Shown: positions 28,875 through 38,817 of the stretch, one piece after another | Position numbering within the stretch: the first letter of the stretch is position 1 | Layout of the letters: each line of letters starts with the position of its first letter | DNA from: Chromohalobacter sp. 296-RDG | Lineage (GTDB): Bacteria > Pseudomonadota > Gammaproteobacteria > Pseudomonadales > Halomonadaceae | Length of the DNA: 51,498 bases | Assembly (NCBI RefSeq): GCF_029889885.1 | Contig: NZ_JARANY010000020.1 | Location: forward strand, 1 to 51,498 | Direction: 5' to 3' | Notes under the pieces: generated by a model | Seen by the model: the letters and a program-made list of their open reading frames with translations, nothing else | What the model was told of the DNA's origin: nothing | Database searches by the model: none | Made by a program: the position numbers and the translations under genes

Positions 28875-29630
28875 TCATGACAAGGGGGTAGCGGCTAGAG
28901 GGATTCGACGCCTCCAATATCGGCCATCGAGGTATTCTAGAGGCTGAAAATCCTGTTTGTAGCGCATCTTGCGACACTGACGAATCCAGTAGCCGAGGTA
29001 GAGGTGGGGCAGCCCGAGCCCGCGAGCCAGCTCGATCTGATGGAGAATCGAATAGGTGCCGAGAGAGCGGCGCTCGAATTCCAAGCCCGGGTCGAAGAAG
29101 GTGTAAATGGCCGACACGCCATGGCTCAGCAGGTCCGTCGCCGCGACGGCAAGCAGTTGGCCTTCCAGACGAAATTCGATCAAGCGTGCGTAGGGGTGAT
29201 CCAGAGTCAGGAAGGTACGGTATTGTTCGTGGCTGGGCGGGAACATGTCGCCGTCGGCGTGGCGGGTGCGAATGTAACGTGCGTAAAGCGCATAATGTTC
29301 TTCGTGAAAAGCCGCTGGTCGTATGTGTGTTTCGAGATCGGCATTGCGCGACATCAGCTTGCGCTGCGTGCGAGAAGCCGCGAAGTCTTGCACCGGGATA
29401 CGCACCGAAATGCAAGCCCGGCACCCCTCGCAGTGCGGGCGATAGAGATGTCGGCCACTGCGCCGAAAGCCTAGCAACGACAGCGCGTCGTAGACGCCTT
29501 GACCGGGCTGTTCCTGAGGGTCCAGAAATAGCGTGGTCGCCTCGCGGTCCGGTAGATAGCTGCATCCATGCGGAACCGTAAGGAAGAAACGCAGATCTCG
29601 CGTGAGTTGGGACGGCGTGTTGCTGCTCAC
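28875..29630 (-). CDS. bpt: Aspartate/glutamate leucyltransferase (N-end rule, Bpt/Ate)
   Basis: Adds leucine from Leu-tRNA to proteins that begin with Asp or Glu, creating a ClpS-recognised N-degron. The 251-residue protein has the arginyl/leucyl-transferase features: HGCSYLPDREATTLFLDP near the N-terminus, YRPHCEGCRACISVRIPV with a Cys cluster, and LYLGYWIRQCRKMRYK in the GNAT-like C-terminal half. The start is GTG 29630, overlapping the aat stop as GTGA; no ATG fits the family N-terminus. Confidence 0.94.
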   Translation of the reverse strand: MSSNTPSQLTRDLRFFLTVPHGCSYLPDREATTLFLDPQEQPGQGVYDALSLLGFRRSGRHLYRPHCEGCRACISVRIPVQDFAASRTQRKLMSRNADLETHIRPAAFHEEHYALYARYIRTRHADGDMFPPSHEQYRTFLTLDHPYARLIEFRLEGQLLAVAATDLLSHGVSAIYTFFDPGLEFERRSLGTYSILHQIELARGLGLPHLYLGYWIRQCRKMRYKQDFQPLEYLDGRYWRRRIPLAATPLS

Positions 29631-30352
29631 GTTGGTTTTGGCTCTTCGACGGGGAAATGGTCGAGCGTCGAGGAAGACCACAGCATCGGTGATCCGTGAC
29701 CCTCCGCATACTGGTCAAGATAGTCGATGAACGTTGAACGGGCGATGCGGCGTGCGCCAAGACTGGCCAGATGAGGCGTATGCACCTGGCAATCGATCAG
29801 CCGACCGCCGTGTGCCGCCAGATGCCGGGCAAGATGCACCAGCGCCACTTTCGACGCATCGGCGACGCGACTGAACATCGATTCGCCGAAGAACACGCCG
29901 CCCAGACCGATGCCGTAGAGCCCGCCGACCAGCTTGCCATCGCGCCATACCTCCACTGAATGGGCAACGCCTTCGGCATGTAAGCGGCAGTAGGCATGAC
30001 GCATCTCCGGGGTGATCCAGGTGCCTGCGTAGTCTTCACGGGGGGTTGCGCAGGCGTCGATGACAGCGCTGAAAGCGTGATCGAAGGTTACCGTAAAGCC
30101 GGCGTTGCGTAGGCGCTTGGCGAGGCTGCGGCGCACGTGGATCTCGTCGGGGAACAACACCAAGCGCGGATCGGGACTCCACCACAGGATGGGTTCACCT
30201 GGTGCGAACCATGGAAATATGCCGCGCCGATAGGCGCAGCACAGCCAGTCCGGCGAAAGCTCGCCACCCGCGGCAAGCAGCCCGTCGGGCTCGCGTAACG
30301 CTTGTTCGACGGGCGGGAATCCGACCCGGTTGGGAGGTAGCCAAGGCAACAT
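29627..30352 (-). CDS. aat: Leucyl/phenylalanyl-tRNA--protein transferase
   Basis: Adds Leu or Phe to N-terminal Lys or Arg, making primary N-degrons for ClpS. The 241-residue protein has the family core (FPPVEQALREPDGLLAAGGEL, the YRRGIFPWF segment, EPILWWSPDPRLVLFP, GGLYGIGLGGVFFGESMFS). ATG 30352 is chosen by homology. It overlaps bpt by 4 bp. In Pseudomonas trxB lies between aat and ftsK; here 292 bp without a gene separate the two. Confidence 0.97.
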   Translation of the reverse strand: MLPWLPPNRVGFPPVEQALREPDGLLAAGGELSPDWLCCAYRRGIFPWFAPGEPILWWSPDPRLVLFPDEIHVRRSLAKRLRNAGFTVTFDHAFSAVIDACATPREDYAGTWITPEMRHAYCRLHAEGVAHSVEVWRDGKLVGGLYGIGLGGVFFGESMFSRVADASKVALVHLARHLAAHGGRLIDCQVHTPHLASLGARRIARSTFIDYLDQYAEGHGSPMLWSSSTLDHFPVEEPKPT

Positions 30353-30644
30353 GGGCACGCGTCTCTGCTGATATCGTTCAAGAGGGAGTTTCAGCGTACG
30401 CCAGGTGCGGCATCGATAACTACCCGCTTCGCCTCCCGGCCGCGTGGCGTCGCCCTTCCGCGACAACGAGAGGTATGGCTTTTCCCCTGTGACGCAGCGC
30501 ATGGGGTGGGTATGATGGCAAACCAGAAAAGCCCATTGGATGAGATGCGAGCCGTTCTCTCGCACGTGGACGACAGGGACGGCACGCGTCGGGCAGTGTC
30601 GGCAATATTAGTATCGCCATACGTGGCGCAAGGGGGATGGCCAC

Positions 30645-33600
30645 TTGAGTGTCAATGGAAAACGCAATGAGCGCGGACAAACGGCGTCTCAGGCCAAGGA
30701 GCAGGCACGTCGAGTCGTGATGCATTTGCAGGGGGTGACGCGCGAGGGCGCGGCCATCGTGCTGCTGGCTATCTGTGTCTTTCTCCTGTTGTCGCTTTTC
30801 AGTTATGTGCCTGGTGACCCGGGCTGGTCACACAGTGGCCCCGATCAAACGATCAATAACTGGATGGGCCCCGTCGGGGCGTGGTTGTCGGATGTGCTGT
30901 ATTCGCTATTCGGTGCCAGCGCCCTGTGGTGGCCGGGCATGTTCGGTTTTGCGGCCTGGCGGATGCTGCGCGCGCGGGAAGTGAACATTGCCTGGGACCC
31001 GACGGCGCTTTCGGTACGTACTAGTGGCCTGGTGCTGCTTCTGCTGAGCACGACCACTCTGGGGACGCTGCATTTCTATCATCCCGACAGCGAGCTGCCT
31101 TACGCGGCGGGTGGTATTCTCGGCGAAGGGCTGGTCGGTGCGTTACAGCCGCTGCTTAATGTGCAAGGCACTACACTGGTATCGCTGGTCGCCTTCATGT
31201 GCGGCTTTACCCTGTTTACCGGCATGACCTGGCTGGCGGTCATGGATGAACTGGGGCGTGGCATGTATCGCCTGCTGGCGTGGAGCATTGCCAAGTGGCG
31301 CGGCAGTCGGCAGCGTCTAGCCCAGCGGCGCGATACCTACGGCGATGACGACATGGACACCGCCGAGGCTGAGGCGGCACCGGAGGAGGATGAGGCGCCG
31401 GCGGATGAGGTGAAACGCCCCTCATGGTGGCAACGCTGGCGGGCATCAAGGCGTACTTCTCAACTGGCGAGTGCGACCGCGGAGCCATCGTATGCGACGG
31501 CCAGTGAACGCCGTGTGGAGCCGTCCTTAGAAACTACCGAGCCCACGCTCGAAACCTCGGCATGGCGCAATGACGGCAAGACCGATATCCCTTGGGATGT
31601 CCCCGAGCACACGCCCTCTGCCAAGCGCCCGGAAGCCGCCTATACGGCTCGCCAACGTGCCGATGACGAGCGCGGCGGCTCCGCCATCGCCGACGCGCCA
31701 GAGCGCCATGCGACCACTTCTTCAACGCCGCATGACCAGGCTCGTTCAGCGCCGCATGACCAGGCTCGCAACGAGCGTGACGAGAGCGAGGAGCCTCGCT
31801 CCACGCAGCATGCGTCCGAGGAGCCCGATGTGTCGTCTCAAGCGGATGCGGATCCCGAAGCCCCGATGCGGGCTGACGTCACTCGTCGTCGCATCCCCGA
31901 GTCCATTCCGGAGCCGCTGACGGCCGACGATGACGACGACGTATCGCTCGGTGAGTGGGGTATCCAGGCACGCCGCGACGATGACGGCGTTGAGGCGGCA
32001 ACGCCTCACTCATCTCCCGAGCGCGAGACGAATGTCACTTCATCGCCGTCTGCTGAAGACTCCAGATCGTCGCAGGCGTCCCCCTCTCAAGAAGAGTCGG
32101 CGCAAACGCGTTCCCGCATCAGTTGGGACGACGCCTCGGAGGACAGCTCATCCGTCGCGTCGCCAGCCTCTTCTCCAGCGGCTTCCGACGCCGAATCCGA
32201 TGCCCTTGAAGACGAGTCATCGGCCACGCCGCAGGCATCCGTGCGTGGTGAGGTGGAAAAGGCGCCAGGGGAAACGGCTGACGTGGGCGCTTCCGAATCA
32301 TCGAGGCGCGAGCCGGAAGGCGATGACGAGGCCCCAGCGTTGTGGACGGTGGAGCATCTGCAGAACCAGCGTCCCGAGGCCGTTCCATCGACCGAACCTG
32401 AAGGGGCATTGCCCACGTTGCGGCTGTTGACGCCCACCGGTGAGCAAAAGCCCAACTATACCGATGAGCAATTGGCTGACATGGCCGAGCTTCTGGAGAC
32501 TCGGTTACGTGAATACGGTGTCAAGGCCGAAGTCGTCGATACCTGGCCGGGTCCGGTCATCACCCGCTTCGAGATCAAGCCCGCCGCCGGGGTCAAGGTC
32601 TCCAAGATCAGCAATCTGTCGAAGGACCTGGCGCGTTCGCTGATGGTCAAGAGCGTGCGCGTGGTGGAGATCATCCCTGGGCGGCCTACGGTGGGGATCG
32701 AAATCCCCAACCCCCACCGTGCCATGATCCGGCTGCGCGAAGTGCTCGATTCGGATGTCTATCAGCAGGCCGAATCGCCGCTCACCATGGGGCTGGGGCA
32801 GGATATCGGCGGCAATCCGGTGGTCGCTAACCTCGACAAGATGCCACATCTGTTGGTGGCCGGCACCACGGGGTCGGGCAAGTCGGTGGGCGTCAATACC
32901 ATGCTCATCTCGATGTTGCTCAAGACGACGCCAGATGAAGTGCGCATGATCATGGTCGACCCCAAGATGCTGGAGCTGTCGGTTTATGACGGCATCCCGC
33001 ACTTGCTGGCCCCGGTGGTCACCGACATGAAGGAGGCCGCCAATGCGTTGCGCTGGTGCGTGGCGGAAATGGAGCGACGCTACAAGCTGATGGCAGCGAT
33101 GGGAGTGCGCAATCTGGAGGGCTTCAACGCCAAGCTCGACGAGGCCGAGCGCCATGGAGCGCAGGTTGCCGATCCGCTATGGGAGCCGCAGCCGTGGGAA
33201 ATGCATCAGCAGCCTCCGGTACTCGAGAAGTTGCCATACATTGTGGTCGTGATCGACGAATTTGCTGATATGTTCATGATCGTCGGCAAGAAGGTCGAAG
33301 AGCTGATTGCGCGCCTGGCGCAAAAGGCCCGCGCGGCGGGAATCCATTTGATCCTTGCCACTCAGCGGCCCTCGGTCGACGTGGTCACTGGTCTGATCAA
33401 GGCGAATATCCCTACGCGTATGGCGTTTCAGGTGTCCTCCAAGGTCGATTCGCGCACCATCCTCGACCAAGGCGGAGCGGAGAACCTGCTTGGCCATGGT
33501 GACATGCTTTACCTGCCAGCTGGTGCTGGCATGCCGACGCGTGTGCACGGCGCCTTCGTCGACGACGATGAAGTCCATCGTATCGTCGAGGACTGGAAAC

Positions 33601-33908
33601 GGCGCGGCGAGCCTGAATACGTCGATGAAATTCTCTCGGGAGGTGTTTCGGCCGATGCCTTGGCGGGGCTTGAGTCGGAAGGTGCTGAAAGCAACGACCC
33701 CGAGCGGGACGCGCTCTACGATGAAGCCGTGCAATTCGTCACTGAGTCACGTCGTGCCTCGATCTCGGCGGTACAGCGTCGTTTCAAGATCGGCTACAAC
33801 CGGGCTGCGCGCCTGGTCGAGTCCATGGAATCGGCGGGTGTCGTGTCGCCGATGGGCACCAACGGCGCCCGCGAAGTACTGGCATCGCCGCCCGCCCCCG
33901 ATCATTGA
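30645..33908 (+). CDS. ftsK: DNA translocase FtsK
   Basis: Septal DNA pump that resolves chromosome dimers with XerCD and links segregation to division. It has 1087 residues: four or five N-terminal TM helices (about 36-205), a long Asp/Glu/Ser/Pro-rich linker (about 225-590), a RecA-like motor with Walker A GTTGSGKS at 740-747, and a C-terminal gamma winged helix (about 1015-1075, [21 protein letters not shown]) that reads KOPS. The start is probably TTG 30645, with GGGGG 9 bp upstream; an ATG just before it is out of frame. The linker carries a tandem PHDQAR(S/N) repeat. Confidence 0.95.
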   Translation: MSVNGKRNERGQTASQAKEQARRVVMHLQGVTREGAAIVLLAICVFLLLSLFSYVPGDPGWSHSGPDQTINNWMGPVGAWLSDVLYSLFGASALWWPGMFGFAAWRMLRAREVNIAWDPTALSVRTSGLVLLLLSTTTLGTLHFYHPDSELPYAAGGILGEGLVGALQPLLNVQGTTLVSLVAFMCGFTLFTGMTWLAVMDELGRGMYRLLAWSIAKWRGSRQRLAQRRDTYGDDDMDTAEAEAAPEEDEAPADEVKRPSWWQRWRASRRTSQLASATAEPSYATASERRVEPSLETTEPTLETSAWRNDGKTDIPWDVPEHTPSAKRPEAAYTARQRADDERGGSAIADAPERHATTSSTPHDQARSAPHDQARNERDESEEPRSTQHASEEPDVSSQADADPEAPMRADVTRRRIPESIPEPLTADDDDDVSLGEWGIQARRDDDGVEAATPHSSPERETNVTSSPSAEDSRSSQASPSQEESAQTRSRISWDDASEDSSSVASPASSPAASDAESDALEDESSATPQASVRGEVEKAPGETADVGASESSRREPEGDDEAPALWTVEHLQNQRPEAVPSTEPEGALPTLRLLTPTGEQKPNYTDEQLADMAELLETRLREYGVKAEVVDTWPGPVITRFEIKPAAGVKVSKISNLSKDLARSLMVKSVRVVEIIPGRPTVGIEIPNPHRAMIRLREVLDSDVYQQAESPLTMGLGQDIGGNPVVANLDKMPHLLVAGTTGSGKSVGVNTMLISMLLKTTPDEVRMIMVDPKMLELSVYDGIPHLLAPVVTDMKEAANALRWCVAEMERRYKLMAAMGVRNLEGFNAKLDEAERHGAQVADPLWEPQPWEMHQQPPVLEKLPYIVVVIDEFADMFMIVGKKVEELIARLAQKARAAGIHLILATQRPSVDVVTGLIKANIPTRMAFQVSSKVDSRTILDQGGAENLLGHGDMLYLPAGAGMPTRVHGAFVDDDEVHRIVEDWKRRGEPEYVDEILSGGVSADALAGLESEGAESNDPERDALYDEAVQFVTESRRASISAVQRRFKIGYNRAARLVESMESAGVVSPMGTNGAREVLASPPAPDH

Positions 33909-34034
33909 GCGCGCAAGCGCTCCTCGAGGCCGGTAAAAAGTGCAAAGACGGTGGACGTCGCCTGGTGCAGCGCAACTTTTCGCCCGAGATGGCGTCACAC
34001 CGTGTAATGCAGGATGAGTAAACAAGGAGTGGTA

Positions 34035-34667
34035 ATGAGAATATTCAAGCTGGCCTTGGTTCTGGGCGCGGTCCTCGCGTTGCCGAGTATGGCGCAAGCG
34101 CAAGCGGATGGTGTGGAGCGTTTGACGAATCTGTTGGAGCCGCTGGAAAGCTACTCGGCGGATTTCGAGCAGCAGATCCTCGATGGTAGCGGCCAGCGCC
34201 TGCAGAAGGTCGAAGGCCATATGTGGTTATCCCGCCCCGGCAAATTTCACTGGGAAGTCGACGCGCCGTACCAGCAGGTTGTGGTCTCTGATGGCGACAA
34301 GGTGTATCTCTACGACCCCGACCTGCAACAGGTCAGCATTCGCCCGCTCGACACGCGGGTGACGCACACGCCAGCGTTGTTGCTCTCGGGAAGCGCCGAG
34401 GCCCTGACCGAAAACTATGAAGTAACAAGCCGCCAAGAATCCGGTCTCGAAACCTTCACGCTCATACCCAAGTCGCCCGACACGTTGTTCGAGAGTCTCG
34501 AACTTACCTTCGAGGATGACCGCCTGGAGGGATTGGAGATGGAAGACAGCACCGGACAGCGTACCGCGATCAACTTCGATGATATCGACGTCAACGACGA
34601 CATTTCGGCATCGCGTTTCGAATTCGAGATTCCCGACGGGGCGGACGTCATCCGCGAAGGCGGTTGA
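34035..34667 (+). CDS. lolA: Outer-membrane lipoprotein carrier protein LolA
   Basis: Periplasmic chaperone that takes lipoproteins from LolCDE to LolB. The 210-residue precursor has a signal peptide (MRIFKLALVLGAVLALPSMAQA, cleavage near 22) and the LolA core: LTNLLEPLESYSADFEQQIL and RPGKFHWEVDAPYQQVVVSDGDKVYLYDPDL. ATG 34035 has AAGGAG 5 bp upstream, better than an in-frame ATG at 34014. ftsK-lolA is a conserved pair; the rarA-serS pair that often follows is missing. Confidence 0.94.
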   Translation: MRIFKLALVLGAVLALPSMAQAQADGVERLTNLLEPLESYSADFEQQILDGSGQRLQKVEGHMWLSRPGKFHWEVDAPYQQVVVSDGDKVYLYDPDLQQVSIRPLDTRVTHTPALLLSGSAEALTENYEVTSRQESGLETFTLIPKSPDTLFESLELTFEDDRLEGLEMEDSTGQRTAINFDDIDVNDDISASRFEFEIPDGADVIREGG

Positions 34668-34685
34668 TCGGCGCCGTCTACTGAT

Positions 34686-34713
34686 ACGCCAGGTCCCCGT
34701 GGCCTGGCGTTTT
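34686..34713 (+). terminator. Intrinsic terminator of lolA
   Basis: ACGCCAGG-TCCCCGTGG-CCTGGCGT forms an 8-bp stem followed by TTT, 19 bp after lolA. Confidence 0.75.
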
Positions 34714-34778
34714 GCGTTTCATAGCGTGCTTGCCGATATGATTGAGGCAAGCGAGCGTCAAGACGAGGAGGAAGTGTT

Positions 34779-35084
34779 ATGCATGTCATCGTCGATCTAT
34801 GCGTTGTGCCGCTGGGGGTGGGCGTTTCGGTGGGGGAACACGTCGCGGCCTGTCAGCGCGTCCTCGAGGCCTCGGGTCTCGAGTACCGCATGCATGCCTA
34901 TGGCACCAATATCGAGGGCCCGTGGGACGACGTCATGGCGGTGGTCAAGGCGTGTCATCAACGCGTGCACGAAATGGGTGCGCCACGCATTACCACGACG
35001 TTGAAGGTGGGCACGCGCACCGGTCGCGAGCAACACATGGATGACAAGGTGGCCAGCGTCGAGCAGCACCTGCAGTCGCCTTGA
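34779..35084 (+). CDS. MTH1187/YkoF family thiamine-binding-type protein
   Basis: A 101-residue single-domain protein of the MTH1187 (DUF77)/YkoF superfamily: VDLCVVPLGVGVSVGEHVAAC, then YRMHAYGTNIEGPWDDVMAVVK and KVGTRTGREQHMDDKVASV. Members bind thiamine or hydroxymethylpyrimidine-like ligands; a definite role is unproved. GAGGAGGAAG precedes the ATG. It is isolated, with a terminator upstream and argP convergent 20 bp downstream. Confidence 0.82.
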   Translation: MHVIVDLCVVPLGVGVSVGEHVAACQRVLEASGLEYRMHAYGTNIEGPWDDVMAVVKACHQRVHEMGAPRITTTLKVGTRTGREQHMDDKVASVEQHLQSP

Positions 35085-35104
35085 TTTGGGGCTATGAGAC
35101 GCGT

Positions 35105-36013
35105 CTAGAATAGAGATTGAGACTGTGGTGAGGGTGGCATGAGCCAAGCGCTGCTCATATCGAGCAGGTGGGTGGTCAAGGCATCCAGCGTGTCGCCGCC
35201 GTGACGCCAGTGATGCCAGTACAACGGCACATCGATGTAGCTGTCCGCGTCGAGATCGACCAGACGCCCCTCGCGTAGTTCGCGCTCCACCTGCCGCTCG
35301 GGAATCAATCCGTAGCCCATGCCGGCCAGGGCCAGATGCACGAAGCCCTCCGAGGACGGGCATAGATGGTGAGGAAATGATTCCTTATAGCCCCGCATCT
35401 CCAGATAACGATGTTGAAGGCGGTCATCGGGACCAAACACAATGGCCGGCGCTTTACGCAGGGCATCGTGCGTCAGCCCTTCGCTAAAATGGCGTGACAC
35501 GTAACCGGGGCTGGCAATGGCACGGTAGCGCATGCTGCCCAGAGCGTGCGCGCGGGCACCCTGAATGGGGCGCGGTGTGGCGCAGATGCAGCCGGCGACC
35601 TCGCCATCGCGCATGCGCTTGAGCGCGACGTCCTGATCCTCGACGATCAAGTCCAGTAAAACGCCTTGGCGTCGACAAAAGTCGCCGGTGGTCGGCGACC
35701 ACCAGGTGGCCAGGCTGTCGGCATTGATGGCCAGGCGCAGGCGTTGCTCGCGTTCCCCCAATGCTGGGATCTGGTCGAGCAGGTCATGCTCGAGAAGCCG
35801 AACCTGTTGCACATGATTGAGTAGCCGTCGACCCAGTGGTGTAGGGGCGAGCTTGGGCGCGCGTACCAGCACCGGTTGGCCGAGGCGCGCTTCGAGCAAC
35901 TTGATGCGTTGCGAGACGGCCGACTGGGTAAGTCCTAGATGATGCGCACCGCGTTCGAATCCTCCTTGGTCGACCACGACGGCCAGTGCTTCGAGAAGTT
36001 TGTAATCGAGCAT
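35105..36013 (-). CDS. argP: LysR family regulator ArgP (IciA/LysG type)
   Basis: A 302-residue LysR regulator opening MLDYKLLEALAVVVDQGGFERGA with the helix-turn-helix LGLTQSAVSQRIKLLE (about 26-41). In E. coli ArgP activates argO when arginine is high and responds oppositely to lysine. Divergent pairing with the LysE-type exporter supports the call. The 107-bp spacer is A+T-rich (36014-36090) and should hold both promoters. Confidence 0.9.
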   Translation of the reverse strand: MLDYKLLEALAVVVDQGGFERGAHHLGLTQSAVSQRIKLLEARLGQPVLVRAPKLAPTPLGRRLLNHVQQVRLLEHDLLDQIPALGEREQRLRLAINADSLATWWSPTTGDFCRRQGVLLDLIVEDQDVALKRMRDGEVAGCICATPRPIQGARAHALGSMRYRAIASPGYVSRHFSEGLTHDALRKAPAIVFGPDDRLQHRYLEMRGYKESFPHHLCPSSEGFVHLALAGMGYGLIPERQVERELREGRLVDLDADSYIDVPLYWHHWRHGGDTLDALTTHLLDMSSAWLMPPSPQSQSLF

Positions 36014-36120
36014 TAGTAAAAGTTATCACTCATTTTTCGAATTAATTTAACTTATTCACGTAGTCAAGCGTATTCTGCGTCACTTATCAATGTATCCCGG
36101 GTGAAAAGGAGGGAACGGAT

Positions 36121-36732
36121 ATGTGGGGCTCCTGGCTCAATGGTCTGTTCGTGGGGGCGGGTTTGATCATAGCCATCGGCGCGCAGAATGCCTTCGTACT
36201 TCAACGTGGGCTGATGAATGAATATCCCTGGTGGGTGGCGACCGTCTGTGCATTGTGCGACCTGATGCTGATCGGTGCAGGCGTACTGGGGCTGGGGGCC
36301 TTGCTGGCGTCGCATGCTGAGCTCATGCAAGTAGCGCGTTGGGGCGGAGTAGCATTCTTGTGCTGGCAGGCGTGGCAAGCCTGGCACCGTGTGCGTCGTC
36401 CTTCCTCGCTCAAGGCCGGTGGTGAGACGCGGCCTCGCCTGTGGAGTGTGTTGATGGCAACGCTGGCCGTGACCTTGCTCAATCCGCATGTGTATCTGGA
36501 TACGGTGATCATGCTCGGCGCCATCGGTGCCCAACAGGCCGTGCCCGAAGCCTTCGTGGTCGGTGCGGCCATGGCGTCGTTGGGGTGGTTCTTCGGGCTC
36601 GTGGGTGGCGCGGGCTGGTTGGCCCCGCGTCTGGCCAACCCGCGTGTCTGGCAGGTCATCGAAGGCGGGATCTGCGCCATACTCTTGTTAGTGGCATGGC
36701 AACTGGCCATGGCGCCATTGGGAACTGCCTGA
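36121..36732 (+). CDS. argO: LysE/ArgO family basic amino acid exporter
   Basis: A 203-residue inner-membrane exporter with about six TM helices. It begins WLNGLFVGAGLIIAIGAQNAFVLQRGL, the LysE/ArgO signature (GxQNAFVLxQG), followed by PWWVATVCALCDLMLIGAGVLG and the LLNPHVYLDTVIMLG motif. It exports arginine, lysine or their toxic analogues. GGAGG lies 8 bp before the ATG. Expression is expected to follow ArgP. Confidence 0.93.
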   Translation: MWGSWLNGLFVGAGLIIAIGAQNAFVLQRGLMNEYPWWVATVCALCDLMLIGAGVLGLGALLASHAELMQVARWGGVAFLCWQAWQAWHRVRRPSSLKAGGETRPRLWSVLMATLAVTLLNPHVYLDTVIMLGAIGAQQAVPEAFVVGAAMASLGWFFGLVGGAGWLAPRLANPRVWQVIEGGICAILLLVAWQLAMAPLGTA

Positions 36733-36772
36733 GCGTGCTGCCAAGGTCATCTCATGAAATTAAAACGAGCGC

Positions 36773-36815
36773 TTGACTTGATGTTGGGCGGCGCTTAATT
36801 TCAAACGAATGTTTG
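36773..36815 (+). promoter_or_regulatory. Sigma70-like promoter with PsrA-like operator for the acyl-CoA dehydrogenase gene
   Basis: TTGACT (36773-36778) and TAATTT (36796-36801) are separated by 17 bp. Immediately downstream, CAAAC-GAAT-GTTTG (36802-36815) is a perfect dyad matching the PsrA box (G/C)AAAC-N2-4-GTTT(G/C) known from Pseudomonas fatty-acid genes. It covers the expected transcription start, the position for a repressor. Confidence 0.7.
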
Positions 36816-36857
36816 ATGCCTTCGGGATACCTGCCCGTACCGTTCAGGAGCTTAAAG

Positions 36858-38669
36858 ATGCCCAGCTATCAGGCGCCGCTACGCGATTTTCGTTTCGTGA
36901 TGGACGAGGTTCTCGATTATCCCCGTCATTATGCCCAGTTGCCCCAGGCCGAAGAGATCACCCCAGATGTGGTGAGCGCGATTCTGGAAGAGGGTGCACG
37001 CTTTACACGCGAGGTGTTACTGCCGCTCAATCAGACTGGCGACGAGCAGGGCTGTCGACTCGAAGGTGGCGAGGTGTTGACGCCTTCCGGTTTCAAGGAG
37101 GCCTATGCCCAGTACGTGGAAGGTGGCTGGCCGAGTCTATCCGGCGATACGGCGTATCACGGTCAAGGGTTGCCGACGTCGCTCGGCATGATGCTCTCGG
37201 AGATGGTGTGTTCAACCAATCTGGCATGGGGCATGTATCCGGGGCTCTCCCAGGGCGCCGCTGATGCGCTTCGCCATCATGGTAGCGATGAGCAGAAAGC
37301 GCAGTATCTGACCAAGCTCAACGACGGCACCTGGACGGGCTCCATGTGTCTGACCGAACCGCAATGCGGCACCGACCTGGGTTTGATCAAGACCCGGGCA
37401 CGTCCCGACGAGGCGGGTGGGTGTCTCATCACCGGGACCAAGATCTTCATCTCCGCGGGTGAGCATGACCTGGCCGAGAACATCGTGCACCTGGTCCTGG
37501 CCAAACTGCCCGATGCACCGGAGGGTACCAAGGGGATTTCCCTCTTCGTGGTACCCAAGTATCTGCCCGATGCCGAGGGCGAGATCGGTGAGCGCAATGC
37601 AGTGAGTTGCGGCGCCCTGGAACACAAGATGGGCATTCACGGCAACGCCACTTGCGTGATGAACTTCGATGGCGCGCGCGGCTATCTCGTCGGCGAACCT
37701 CACAAGGGGCTGACCTGCATGTTCACCATGATGAACGTGGCGCGTATCGGTGTCGGCATCCAGGGACTGGGGCTGATGGAGGTGAGCTTCCAGAATGCCT
37801 TGGCCTACGCCCGCGATCGCTTGCAGATGCGTGCACTGTCCGGCACTCGAGAAGCGGACAAGCCAGCCGATTCGATTATCTCGCATCCCGATGTACGCCG
37901 CATGTTGCTGACTCAAAAGGCGTTTACCGAGGGTGGTCGCATGCTGGTGCTGCATGCTGCGCAACTCGCGGATCGCATCGAATACGCGACCGACGCTACC
38001 GGGTGCGAAGCGGCTGAAACCGAGCTGGGATTGTTGACGCCCATCGTCAAGGCGTTCTTGACCGAGGTGGGGTTCGAGGCCACCAATGAGGGCGTGCAAG
38101 TTTTCGGGGGGCACGGCTACATCCGCGAATGGGGCATGGAACAGTACGTGCGTGACGCCCGCATAACGCGGCTTTACGAAGGCACCACGGGGATCCAGGC
38201 GCTGGATCTATTGGGGCGTAAGGTGTTGATGAGCCAAGGTGAGGCACTCAAATCCTTCACCAGGCAGATTCACAAGTTCTGCCAGGCTCACGAGGGCAAT
38301 GACGCCATGGCGGAATTCGTCACGCCTCTGGCGAAGCTCAACGCCGAGTGGGGCGATCTGACCATGGCGGTAGGCATGAAGGCCATGCAGGATCGCGAAG
38401 AAGTGGGGGCCGCGAGTTTCGATTACCTGATGTATGCCGGCTACGTCACTCTGGCATTCTTCTGGGCCCGCGCGGCGCAGGCGGCGCATCAAGCCTTGTC
38501 CGGTAACCCCGATGATGCGGCGTTCTACCGTGCCAAGCTCGATACCGCTCGCTTCTATTATCAGCGTCTGTTGCCGCGTACCCGCGCGCATGCCGAGATG
38601 ATACGTGCCGGTGGCGAGACGTTGATGTCCATGCAGGCTGAGGACTTCGAGCACGGTTTCGCCATTTGA
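36858..38669 (+). CDS. Acyl-CoA dehydrogenase (600-residue AcdA/DmdC-like family)
   Basis: An FAD flavoprotein of fatty-acid beta-oxidation, 603 residues, longer than the usual ~390 because of a C-terminal extension (from about 465). Visible features are TGSMCLTEPQCGTDLGLIKT (flavin contact), GIHGNATCVMNFDGARGYLVG, ARIGVGIQGLG, and RITRLYEGTTGIQALDLLGRK near the substrate pocket. The same family includes methylmercaptopropionyl-CoA dehydrogenase DmdC, so chain-length or thioether specificity is open. AGGAG precedes ATG 36858. The PsrA-like operator implies induction by long-chain acyl-CoA or fatty acid. Confidence 0.88.
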   Translation: MPSYQAPLRDFRFVMDEVLDYPRHYAQLPQAEEITPDVVSAILEEGARFTREVLLPLNQTGDEQGCRLEGGEVLTPSGFKEAYAQYVEGGWPSLSGDTAYHGQGLPTSLGMMLSEMVCSTNLAWGMYPGLSQGAADALRHHGSDEQKAQYLTKLNDGTWTGSMCLTEPQCGTDLGLIKTRARPDEAGGCLITGTKIFISAGEHDLAENIVHLVLAKLPDAPEGTKGISLFVVPKYLPDAEGEIGERNAVSCGALEHKMGIHGNATCVMNFDGARGYLVGEPHKGLTCMFTMMNVARIGVGIQGLGLMEVSFQNALAYARDRLQMRALSGTREADKPADSIISHPDVRRMLLTQKAFTEGGRMLVLHAAQLADRIEYATDATGCEAAETELGLLTPIVKAFLTEVGFEATNEGVQVFGGHGYIREWGMEQYVRDARITRLYEGTTGIQALDLLGRKVLMSQGEALKSFTRQIHKFCQAHEGNDAMAEFVTPLAKLNAEWGDLTMAVGMKAMQDREEVGAASFDYLMYAGYVTLAFFWARAAQAAHQALSGNPDDAAFYRAKLDTARFYYQRLLPRTRAHAEMIRAGGETLMSMQAEDFEHGFAI

Positions 38670-38817
38670 TCGTGGCCTCGGGCTCACATATCTGAATGAT
38701 GCTTGGCGGACCGTTCGGGTTCGCCTTTTATTCTCGTGTGGCGTGATGTGGCGTTTGTGCAAGTAACCCCTGCCAGGCAGAATAGGGTCTTGGTTTCGTC
38801 AAGGATGCGAACGCCCC

